Positions 46,319 to 56,836 of a DNA stretch of 64,000 nucleotides are shown in pieces. Within the stretch, counting starts at the first letter, position 1; each line of letters starts with the position of its first letter. Position numbers and translations under genes: made by a program. A model generated the notes under the pieces. The model saw only the letters and a program-made list of their open reading frames with translations. It did no database searches and was not told the DNA's origin. Origin of the DNA: Xenopus tropicalis (taxonomy: Eukaryota; Chordata; Amphibia; Anura; Pipidae); the NCBI RefSeq assembly GCF_000004195.4, contig NC_030679.2:14936712-15000711 (forward strand), given 5' to 3'.

Positions 46319-46523
46319 GGTCCCCATACACCTTAAGATCCGCTCGCTTGGTGATGTTGCCAAGCGAGTGGATCTTCTCCCGATGGCCCGGGGGCCAAAC
46401 GATTGAATTATAACGATGGGTATAGGCAAAGTCGGTTCGGGGACCCATACACGGGCCAATTAGCTGCTGAATCGGTCTAAGGGACCGATATCGGCAGCTA
46501 GAATCAGCCGGTGTAAGGGAACC
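46319..46523. mobile_element. CCATACACG-family element, internally deleted
   Basis: TTTA at 46315-46318 and TTAA at 46524-46527 flank GGTCCCCATACACCTTAAG and GTGTAAGGGAACC. The hairpin GATCCGCTCGCTTGGTGATG paired with CCAAGCGAGTGGATC lies near the left end, and GCTGCTGAATCGGTCT with GACCGATATCGGCAGC near the right. At 205 bp it is under half the length of the 45506 copy. Confidence 0.8.
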
Positions 46524-46681
46524 TTAAGACCATGGCGAGCATCATGATGGCAGATAACAGGTGTTTCAGGAGGTTTCAGGTTGACTATGGACTAATAAAG
46601 AATTTGCCTATAACTGCTGTTATATTTTTTTATATATATATATACACAGTATATATATATATATAAATATTTTTTTTTTTT

Positions 46682-47105
46682 GTACCGACCCGGAGGTTCA
46701 GCAGCTCTATAACGGTTATGATTCATCGCTTTAACGTTGTCCCGAGCAGCTCTTATTAATCCATCTTTTGTGTGTGCTAATCTAGGATACATCTTGTCAT
46801 AGAAGCTGATACTACAAGGCTGGTTATTAATCAAATTGGATGCAGAATGTATTGATTTCTGAACTTAATTTAATTACTAATCAACCTTCTATTTTTAATG
46901 TTACTGTATATTGTGTGTGGGCCCCTAAGCTCGGGTAAGTGACAGCAGTCCAAAACATGTGCTGGGAATCAACAGAAAATAAGATGGGGAGCTACTGGGG
47001 GCATCTTTAGGGGTACAGATATTCCCTGCCAAAGGGTTGTGGTGGCCTTGGGCTGGTACAGAACCCCAAAACAAAGCATTTAGACACTATTTCTCCAGTT
47101 CTTCT
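46682..47105 (-). mobile_element. TTAA-type element, right end present
   Basis: Contains ACCCGGAGGTTCAGCAGC, CATAGAAGCTGATACTACAA and CTGGTACAGAACCCCAAAAC. It ends in CTCCAGTTCTTCT followed by TTAA at 47106-47109. It shares segments with the copy at 17904-18225. The left end is lost in a TA and T-rich run at 46620-46681. Confidence 0.65.
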
Positions 47106-50100
47106 TTAACAGTTAATAATTCCAACATAGGCACGGAGAGCTAATTCATCCCATGTCAGAGGGGGTACATTTTGGATTATTTTCTTCCTCTATTCTACAG
47201 CAGTGCAGATTACTGTGGAGAAGGCCAAGCTTGCAGGGTATTTCTGTGAAGCTACAGCAGATAAGGAGGGGTAATGGAATAAACCACTAAAGAGATTAGA
47301 CTTTTGCACTGTGCCGGCCATCGGGAACCATCTTAGTCCCAAAATAATGAGCGATCATGAAACTCTAAATTTAACCAAAGAATCTCTTTGTTTAGCGGGC
47401 GGATCTCGTTAAATTGTTTGATAAGTTAAGATGTTCAGAGAGTCATCTCTTGATAAATATTAGCCCATGTGTTCCGACCTTGTGTCGTGATTTCAACGGA
47501 GAAAGAATAATTGTAATTACCAGTTCCCGAGTGACAAAACTAATGTTCTATTAATCCCCCCCCCCACACTCCTGCCGCATTGTTTTCCCCAGGCGAGTGT
47601 ACGCGCACTGCTTAGTCCTGGTTGGGCGCCTTGTTCATTTCTACTCGTTAAAGTCTCAGTAATTGAAAAGTGTGCAATGAGTAAAAAAAATAAACAAGGG
47701 GGGGGGGAATCAATCTCAATCGCGTTACGCTCAAGATACAGATTTAAAACCTTGGGAACGTCGCCAGTGACACAGCAGGAATCACATAAAGAAATGACTG
47801 AACCAAGAGTCTCTCGTTATATAATCTCAGCAGTGCAACCAATAGCAAATCATTATCAGTTCGTCGCTACAGGGAGCCAATGGGGTGTTTAATTATTAGA
47901 AGGGGATAAAAAAATGAATCTGTCTTTATGGTGCACACAGTCATTTATTGGGCTTAGTAGCAGCAGCTTTATAGGTTTGTGTGTATATTTGATTTTCTGG
48001 GTGTGATTGATTGGAGTAATAACTAGAATGCCTTGATATTTCTTCCGTTATACAGCAGTTATAATAGATAATTGGTAAATGTAATTGCTATTGAAAGCAG
48101 TATCTGCCTGTCTGTTTATATACTCTGCAATGGTGGTTGTGACACCTGAAACTTTGCAGCAGAAGCCATGTGCTGTTGAACTGGCGTACCTTGGGTCGAT
48201 AGGAGAACCTGACCTCTAGGACCACCCCCTGCCTAATGATGAGCAGGTTATCCAGAAAAATGTGGGACATCTTTGGTGGGTCTCTGGTTGCCATGCCAGA
48301 GATGGGCAGGTTAGGTGTGGGTATATAAGTAATGGCTTGGTTATGGTGATTTGTGGGTCACTTTTTTGTTGACCTGTCCATCACTACTCTCTCCCCTTGT
48401 AGCTCCATGAGATGACAGGTAGCCTCCAGCAAGACCTGGCCCCACTGACATAGCTTGGATGGTCATTCTGGTCCAGCTGGTTAACAGACCTGGAGGAGAG
48501 CTGACTCCTATTACTTTGTTTTAAGAGTCAAAACCAGAGAACAGAAAAGGATAAACAAATGCTGCTTTTAGCTGTAACCCATTAGAAATCTTGTCAATAA
48601 TGTGCATTGGAAAGTATACTGGAATCTGTACAGCAGGCAAAATCAAAGATAAATGAGATTAAATATGTACAGAAAGGCTGTTCCTGTTTAATGTATGTAT
48701 GTTTTGTACAGTATTTTAATGGTTTGGCTGATATCTTATATATAGTTAATGAAGTGGTATGGGAGGTAGGATTATCCATAGTGAATAAGGCTGCCTACAC
48801 TCAATGGGAAGAATTGCAGATGTTTAATTGCAGCTCCTAACAATGGCGGGACCAGCGGGAAACCCTTTCAGTATTTTGTTGCATATGAAAAAACGTTAGG
48901 GCTTTTGTTACACTGTGTTGCCAGTTCTCAGTTTCAGACCATTTTCTTTGATTGACAGGACTTCACAGAAAGAACATAAATGTGGGTTCTTGACTCGATT
49001 ACCAGTTGTTGTTTTTTTAATGACTGTTACACACTATATGGTCTTTAAATGAAAAATGGAATCAATGTATGGAATTCAACAGTATCATACTGTAATTACA
49101 CAAGTTCATCTGTTCAATGCATGGAATTCAACAGTATCATAATTACACAAAGTTCATCATTCTCTAAAGAAGATGGGATGAGTTTGCATAGGAAAGGTGC
49201 TGGGGGAGAAGAAAATATATATTCTTAGCAGAATATATCTGTATAAAATCCAGTTGGTATCGGGGTAAAGAGCTTCTTTTTCAGTGTAATTGTTTTGCTG
49301 AGACTCACTTCCCAAGTCATTTAATACCAACTGAGCTACTGATTGCCAATTATTTCTGTTTATTCCAGTTTTTTGTTTTTCTGTTATTTGCTGGGTTTTT
49401 TTTTTACTGATCCAATTTGTAAAGCCATTATTTTAAAGGTACATGTGTGCAAAGCTGCTCCTTGCACTGTATACTTGCACTTGGGCCACTGTCCATCCGA
49501 CCTCTTGTTCTGAATTGTGTGCAAGTACCATTATTGGTACGTGGGCCTACTGCTACCTCGTACATGGCTTCAGGGTTTGCACAGAGGCAAGCCTACTTGC
49601 ACCTAAGGAATAACATGCAAACTGATGGTGACCTGGAAATGATGCAGTCCTGAAGATTTTCAGCACAATTGCATGCAGTTTGAGAAAATATGCACTATAT
49701 ACGCTATTGCACCAAGCACGACTCCCCTGTACCTTACAGTTCTGCTGGAATTCTGGGAAAAGCCTGCATTCTGGGTTAAAAGCATAGCAAAATGTGCCAA
49801 AATTGACCTTGTGGTCATAAGGAGCCTTTATATGTCAGATTTCCTTTGGGTAGATGCAAAATAGTCCCTCCTGGGCATTAGTTGTTGTTTCCATAATAAT
49901 GTCATTAGCCTTAGAGCTTTCACAAGACTGGGATTCATGTTGAAATGGAGTTGACCTCTCACCAGTAGAAATCCTGGCGGCTGCTCATCAAAAGACCAGG
50001 AAGTGGTCCAAAAAGTAGCAAACAAGGTAAAGTTGTGCCCTTGTTTGCTATAGTTTATACAGGAGCAGTGACCAGCTCCATGTTGTAGCTCTCACCCTTC

Positions 50101-50795
50101 CCAGCTACAGTCAGGTGATCCCAGTGCCTTTATATTAAAGCAGTAGAATTCTTAATGAATCAGATAAAAGTGGTTGTAGGACTGGCCAGACTGGGATGAC
50201 TTTGACATAGTTGGCCAACTTGAAGTATATTGCAAAATATGGGTAAACAATGCCTTAATGTCCTATATATTGATAATGAGTTAGTACAGAGTACCTCTTG
50301 TTGCTGTCTGTGGTCCAAAATGTCTCAAACAGTTCCAGCAATATCAATAGTATGGATGTCACGTGATGGTGTATGTAACTAGCTAGCTCCTATACATTTT
50401 CTGCCTGCTTCTGATGTTTCTTCTGTCAGCAAAGTCTCCATTGATTCCAGTCCCATGCTGTGCGAGAAAGACTTGTTTAAACTGACATCTCTATTCTGTT
50501 TGTATCAGTTTAGATTTTCCCCTATTGATCAGTACATCAAACCTGTCCACCTCTTGGCTCATCTGTTAGCAGAATGCATTTCTTGGGAACACGGGCGTCG
50601 TTTAATGATGAGAGTTTGATTATTGGATCAAAGGAGACTTACGTCAGCATGAGAGAGGTACATTGACCTGGATAGGGAAGTAGATACTGTCAGCAGCAAA
50701 GCTTATGGACCAAGATGTCAGTGCAGGGACTGAAGAAGTAAGGAGTGAAGAGGAAGAAGCTAAGTGTAGTTCCAGTAGAGGAGAACATGTTTCAA
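47106..50795. other. No gene; possible conserved DNA; small duplication
   Basis: A C-run lies near 47557-47565 and a G-run near 47698-47707. The 47290-47560 part (GTTAAATTGTTTGATAAGTT, GAATAATTGTAATTACCAG) looks like conserved non-coding DNA. A small tandem duplication with about 52-bp offset, ATGGAATTCAACAGTATCAT, occurs at 49062-49160. Remaining frames are short and featureless. Confidence 0.4.
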
Positions 50796-51211
50796 AGGAG
50801 AAGGTAAGCCTAAGTCACTTGGGGGTGCCAAAATGTTAGGCACCCCCAAGTGACTTTAATCGCTTACCTTGTACCCCGGGCTGGTGCCCCTGTTAAGAGA
50901 GAACAGCACCAGCCCGGGGTAGCTGCGAGTGCTTCCTTCCTCCGCGTTGGCACGCTTGCACATGCGCATTAGAGTTAAAAGCCGAACTTTAACAACAAAG
51001 TCGGCTCTTCACTCTATTGCGCATGCACCGGCCCAGGGATTTCGCCCGCAGAAGAAACACGGATGAAGGAAACGCTCACTACAGCTACCCCAGGCTGGTG
51101 CTGTTCTCTCCTAACAGGGGCACCAGCCCAGGGTACAAGGTAAGCGATTAAAGTCACTTGGGGGTGCCTAACATTTTGGCACCCCCAAGTGACTTAGCCT
51201 TTCCTTCTCCT
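50796..51211. mobile_element. Strongly palindromic TTAA-type element with hairpin arms
   Basis: The outer ends AGGAGAAGGTAAGCCTAAGT and AGGAGAAGGAAAGGCTAAGT (read from the right end inward) are flanked by TCAA at 50792-50795 and TTAA at 51212-51215. Each arm also contains its own hairpin: GTCACTTGGGGGTGCC, a short loop, then GGCACCCCCAAGTGAC. The arms continue with CTTACCTTGTACCCCGGGCT and its near-inverse. The arms match over about 150 bp by eye. The middle, about 50930-51060, is CpG-rich. There is no open frame. Confidence 0.9.
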
Positions 51212-52491
51212 TTAAAGGTCAATTTAAAAGTATTTAATTCTTTCATTTTTTTCTGCCATCAAGTTAGGCATATTGACTAAAATGAGGTGTCCTATGGAAA
51301 AAATACATACAACATTATCTTCACTATATTTTTTAGCTTCTCCTTTAAGCATGTTATAAGGAGTATTATGTGTGGGCCAGACTGAAATCCATGGGTCAGA
51401 CAGGTTTGGGCCGACATTCAAACATTTGCAGGCTGCAGGCAGGTTTGAGCCAAGCTCTTCTTCCCTCTTCTTCCCTTCTTGCCCATGACTATACTGTGCC
51501 TCTCTTTCGCCAATCTCTATTTATAGGTGTGTGCGTGCCCACTTCTTGATGTCAGAGATGGGACAGGTCGGGCACAAGTCTATAAATAAAGGTGGATGGC
51601 CAGGTCGAGTTGGAAGCGGTTGGGTTAGCATCAGTGTGGGTTGACTTTTTGTGGAGCCGCATATGACTAATAAGGAGGACTAGCTATAGGCATGCTTTAA
51701 CCTATTCCTTCTCCTTTAAAAATACTTGTCATTCCTTCTTAATCAGGGAAATACAACCAAAATGTTGGGGTTTGGATCTTGGATCGTGCCACTGTATTGA
51801 GAAAGGCTGCAGGAGTAGCTGAAATGTCAGTTCTGTGTTTTTCACCTAATAAACCACTGAGACTCGTGATAAAACCTGTGTGAAGCGGCCCCTTTTTTGG
51901 ATTATAAATATATATATATGAATTGCACCAAATAATCTGCAGATGTTATCAAGCCTTGAGGAGCAATTTTTGGTCTTTAAGCCATAATTTTAATTCTGCC
52001 CTTCTAAAGCTATCCTGTCATTCTTACATAACGGCAATGCCCTTTAAAATAAATTTCCTCTGAAAAGCATTGGTATAGTTACAATATTATATAAGATGCC
52101 TCTATGGCAGGATTAACTGTGATAATCATGTATTGTGTATCTGTTTCATCATGTTATTTGTCAAATAGAATGCAGTGTAGGACTTTTTGTTGGTCAGCTA
52201 AAAAAAATGTTGAGCATTTTCGCTTTTGAAGAATGGACTGAGCCAACATTTGCTGATATAAGATGCTCGGGGAGATCCGAAGAGTCATTTTGAAGTGAAT
52301 GTCAGGAAACATTAATCTGTCAAATGGTAAAAAAACAAATATAATAGGAAATTCCGAGACCCGTATGACAACCTGCATAAACTACACATCACCGGACTGA
52401 AAGACATGGGGTCAGGGAAGCAACCTTTGCCATTTTTGTTGCCCTCTGGTTTCTGCAGATGTAGTTGCTTAAATATTATTCTGAGGACTTA
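51212..52491. other. No gene; inverse copy of dispersed module
   Basis: At about 51760-51900 is an inverse relative of the TTTATT/CGTTTCG module (GAGTAGCTGAAATGTCAGTT, CACCTAATAAACCACTGAGA). Otherwise nothing is recognised. Confidence 0.4.
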
Positions 52492-52772
52492 GGGGCCGCT
52501 TCACTAAAGGTCGATAAAACGAGCGCTATTATGCATGCATTAAAAATTGTATAATTTCTTATTTTTTGCGACTTAACGCTCGATTCACTAAAAGGACACT
52601 TGTCATAATTAAGAAGCGATGTTCTTTGCGTTAGTTATTGTGCGATGAGCGATTTTCTTGCGTTATTTCGCCGCGTGCGATATTAGCACACGATATTACG
52701 CATGTAACCATTACTTTCTGAAAACTACTGTTTTGGAAATTACTATTTCTCTGAAAACTGGAGGATGCATCA
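52492..52772 (+). mobile_element. Left half of CACTAAAG-end palindromic element
   Basis: TA at 52490-52491 precedes GGGGCCGCTTCACTAAAGGT. The segment continues through GCGCTATTATGCATGC and TTGCGTTATTTCGCCGCG to CTGAAAACTGGAGGATGCATCAC. The related 40222-40850 copy has AAACTGG and GCATCAC words in its middle on the reverse strand. The right half is missing and the sequence joins another element directly. Confidence 0.7.
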
Positions 52773-53196
52773 CTAGAATGCTTGGGACTTGGGGTTTTCC
52801 GCATAAGGGATCTTTCCGTAATTTGGATCTCCGTAAGTTAAGTCTGCTAAAAATAATTTAAATATTGAATAAACCCAATAGGATGGTTTTGCCTCCAATA
52901 AGGTTTAATTATATCTTAGTTGGGATCAAGTACAGGTACTGTTTTATTATTACAGAGAAAAGGGAATCATTTAACCATTAAATAAACCCAATAGGGCTGT
53001 TCTGCCCCCAAAGAGGGTTAATTATATCTTAGTTGGGATCAAGTACAAGGTACTGTTTTTTAATTACAGAGAAAAAGGAAATCATTTTTAATCATTTTAA
53101 TTATTTGCTTATAATGGAGTCTATGGGGGATTATGGCCTTTCCGTAATTTGGGACTTTCTGAATCACGGGTTTCCGGATAAGGGATCCCATACCTG
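52773..53196 (+). mobile_element. CAGGTATGGGA-family element, left end lost, 2 units
   Basis: Starts within the left sub-terminal region at AGAATGCTTGGGACTTGGGG, lacking the first 20 or so bases. It carries two internal units (GGGATCAAGTACAGGTACTG and GGGATCAAGTACAAGGTACT) and ends with a normal GGGATCCCATACCTG and TA. Confidence 0.85.
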
Positions 53197-53935
53197 TATT
53201 GGGTGAAAACCCTATTAATCTGGAATTGGTAAATTAGGTTTCAGTGGTGATAGACATGTCTGCCTTCTAATGCCATTTTTATTCTGTAACCCTTTGTAAA
53301 TGATTAAGCCTTTGTAAACCCTATTTATTAGAAGTGAATGTAAAGCACTGCATAAGTTGGTATTTTTGCTTGCTATATTGCTCCTTCCTATGTCAGCTGA
53401 CCTTGTTAAACTGCTTGTCTTTTACAAACATATGAACTCGCTCATAAAGCCGAAGTGCAGAGTAATGTCCGGCGATAAGGCCTGTTTACACACCCATTAA
53501 TATTCCACGTGCAGTTGAGATTAATTGGAAAATACATTAATGTGCAAAGTTTTTATTTAGAGTTATCATCTTGCATCATTAAAATTTAATGCTACCATAA
53601 AATCTCCCAGGAACACTTTAATAATAAATAAAATATTGGTCAGCTATTCAATTTTTTGCTGTCTTTTTTATAATATCCATTGTATGTTGCCAGATAATAT
53701 GGTTTTTATGAGATAGATTCATTCAAGCTGCATTTAAAGAGAACATCATTTTTTTTTTTTTTACAGTCACACTAACCCACTTTAGGCTGTTTATGGATGT
53801 AAGGATTTAGTAGTCTGTACGTCCATTTGCTTTTAGGCATTTTTACTTGTTTTATGTTTTTTTTGAAGGACACACTGCAGTGGGGGTCATTTATCAACAA
53901 TAGGCAACTTTGCTCTTGAGAAGTAACCCTATTCT
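53197..53935. other. No gene; candidate conserved non-coding DNA
   Basis: The 53400-53620 part has dense plausible factor sites (CTGTTTACACACCCATTAAT, GAGATTAATTGG, ACATTAATGTGC) and no repeats. This is appearance only. A T-run lies at 53749-53762. Confidence 0.35.
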
Positions 53936-54041
53936 ATAGATAGAGACAGAGAGAAAGGGATAGATAGGTGATAGAGAGAGAGAGAGAAAGAGATAGATAG
54001 AGAGTGATAGAGAAAGAGAGAGAGAGAGAGAGATAGAGAGT

Positions 54042-54107
<66 letters not shown>

Positions 54108-54134
54108 GAAAGAGATAGAGAGCGATAGATAGAT

Positions 54135-54192
<58 letters not shown>
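53936..54192. repeat. GATA tetranucleotide microsatellite
   Basis: About 257 bp of GATA repeats with an AGAG/GAGA-rich front portion and short interruptions. The longest clean GATA blocks are near 54044-54103 and 54136-54192. The 129-codon minus-strand frame of YLSI repeats is an artefact. Confidence 0.95.
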
Positions 54193-54193
<1 letters not shown>

Positions 54194-56552
54194 TCTGGCT
54201 ATATTCTGAATGATACTAGAAGAGCAATACAAGTGAAGCAGTAGCTTAATCTGAAATAAGAGATCTACTTTAACACCTTGCATTGCTGCATTAAAAAAGC
54301 ATTCCGCCTTTCACCAGAAACTCTTATGGCCATTGCTGGCAATTTATAGAAGGGCGCAGTCAGCTCTTAGTGGTGAAAGCCTAATAACTCTTGTAGCATG
54401 AAGAGGTTTTAACCAAATTGTTTTTGAAGACAGTGTATACATCTGAGCTATTTGTGCTTTCCGCTGTCAGGTTAGTGCTTGACTGATGCGGCTGAGCACC
54501 ATGGTGCAACATATACCAACATGACAAATCCTTAAGAACCCCTTATACTGGCAATAAATAGCCTATTCCTCACATTAGCCATCCAACGAAAAAATCTGAA
54601 GGCAAAAATGTAATTTCAACAAGGCACCTGTTTGTACTTGTTGATAAGCAAGGCATTTAGGGAAGATACAATACAATATTAGGCACCATAATACTCAAAT
54701 GCATGAGTAAGCTGTAAAGTAGATGTTTAGCTACGGTTTCTTTATTGTAGCCGGTATTTCATTTGTTGTATAAGGCTTCCTTTGTAGGCAGCTGTGCTTC
54801 TCCATGAATGTTTAAAGAATACTTCCTCTGCTACCCTCAGGGTAGAAACTGTATGGGTGCATTGGTGAGTAGACCAACACCTCACCTATAATATAGACTC
54901 TATATCATAGGTTGAGGTTTTAATCTACCTACCAGGTGATTGCCAACCAATGGCTTAAAAGAAATATGTTGCCCACCACCCTCTTTTATGTTTCTCCTAG
55001 TGGCCTCAAGGGTGGTGCCTATCTTGGCTTGGAGGAGAATCTTCTTCAGGCTTTCAGTCCAAATGTAGCTACCAAATAGCCAACCCCAAGAACCTTTTTT
55101 ATGACTGTGTGACTCCCCAAACATTTTTATTTTAAAATGTGGATTGCAAAGCTTAGGGACTCCTGATATAGAGGGTGATGTTGAGAACAAGCTGCGGGTT
55201 GTGCCTGGAAGGCAGCTGTATAACATGGTCAGGTAATGACTTGTATAGGCTGGCTATGAGGAATGGCATATAAAATATTGTATCATGTTTATGTGTGTAC
55301 TAGATATGATCCTAATCCAGTGTCAGTGAGCCTACTGCTTCCAACCATTTGGCCCATTGCATGGTCAGTCACTATTTCTGTATGGGATCAAAGAAGCTAA
55401 AAAGATGGAAAGATAGATTAAAGTATTTGAAGAAAAGAAGGCTGGGGAATAAACAGGTTGAGTGAGGAGTAAAAATAATTTGGAGAGTTGGCTTATGGTC
55501 TAAGAGTCTCTGGTGGGCCCCTGTCATTCCAGTCCAGCACTCTCCAAATCCATAATATTTAGATTTGGACAAATACCAAATCCTTCACCAATGTTGAGCG
55601 CTAACTTGCATAAGTTCCATCAGTTAAACAAACTCCTAAAACAAATAGTATCAACTAAAGTCAGTTCAGACTAGCACTCAACCAAATCCAAAAACTGCTG
55701 GGCCAAACTTCATACCAAATACTGGATGTGGGATACATGAATATTATAGGCCTGACCTACCTGACCTCCCTTTCATAATTCTATGCTTCTTTATATCTAG
55801 TGCTACACACCCAGAAACAACAGAAAATTCATATTCTCAATTTTGATGTTTTATAGATGTAATTAAGCCTGGTTATAAGGTTAACGTTTCCATTTATAAT
55901 ACCTCATATTAATAATGTTGATTTGAGAAAATCATAATGCAGCCGCTTGCACCAAAATCAGTGCAGATTAGAAAACAGTATTATTCTGGAAATTAATTAA
56001 AGCCAATTAATTTTTTGGGAAAACTTCCTGTTCCTACCCTCTAGTGTTGCTATAATTAAGTTTCTTCTAATCCCTAGTGCATTTGAGATATTTTGTTTCT
56101 TAATTAGACACAACTGAAAATGTATTTACCCTGCCTAAGCAATTCCATATCTTTGGCTTTAGGTGCCAATAGACCCTGAGCCTTACAGATATTTCAAAAT
56201 GAATTATTATAATACTTTTGTTGCTTTTTCTTTAAAGCAAAGGATGAAATAAATGTCATTTGCTGGTCTCATAAAATGTCAGTGTTGATCCTGTTCTGTA
56301 GACAGTTGCTGTTCATGGAAATTGTACCTAAACACGCTTCCCATGCTTGCGCATATCTGTGGCAAGTGCAATTATGCCCACAAAGTCAGCCCTGATGAAT
56401 GGCATGTGAATATGCTTATTGATGCAGAGGGAATTCTGGAGCTACCACCGCCCTAAAGTTGGCAGTAATTCAGAGGGTTCCAACTGTAGGCCGCGGCAAT
56501 AGGTGCAGCAGACTTGCACCCAAAAAAGCAAACACAGTAAAAGAGTGACTTG
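54193..56552. other. No gene seen
   Basis: No credible gene. AT-rich unique sequence at about 55855-56110 with AATTAATTAAAGCCAATTAA may be conserved non-coding DNA. A 108-codon minus frame at 54900-55226 has no features I recognise. Confidence 0.4.
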
Positions 56553-56836
56553 GTTGAAAAAAAAACAACATATGTCCATCTTGTTCGACCTTTTCTATCC
56601 ATATAAAACCCTACCTAACTCCTTGTTGATCCAGAGGAACGCAGTAAACCCCTTCAGAAGCCTCTCCAATTTTTCTGAGAGGGGAAAAATATTCCTTTCA
56701 GACCCCAAGATGGCAATTGGACCAGTCCCTGGATCAACTTTGTACTAAGAGCTAAATTCAGTATTTTCTTTCTTGCCAAAAAAGCCATCAAACCCCTTCT
56801 TGAAGCTGTTGTATCTGACACTATTCAGGGGGACAG
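56553..56836 (-). repeat. LINE 3' region fragment, reverse orientation
   Basis: On the plus strand it reads GTCCATCTTGTTCGACCTTT, CTCCTTGTTGATCCAGAGGA, GACCCCAAGATGGCAATTGG and CCATCAAACCCCTTCTTGAAGC-type words. I recognise this order as the reverse of a very common Xenopus LINE-like 3' region. The reverse of the first word matches GGTTGAACTTGATGGAC in the copy at 44120-44827. No protein frame of significance remains. Confidence 0.65.

Noticed and set aside
48100..51660. Recurring GGGTCGGGT/GCGGGTCA-like words near 48180-48370 and 51370-51660
   Set aside because: They may be an old dispersed repeat, but the similarity is too weak to set boundaries by eye.
53894..54283. 129-codon minus-strand frame rich in YLSI
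   Set aside because: A pure translation of the GATA microsatellite.
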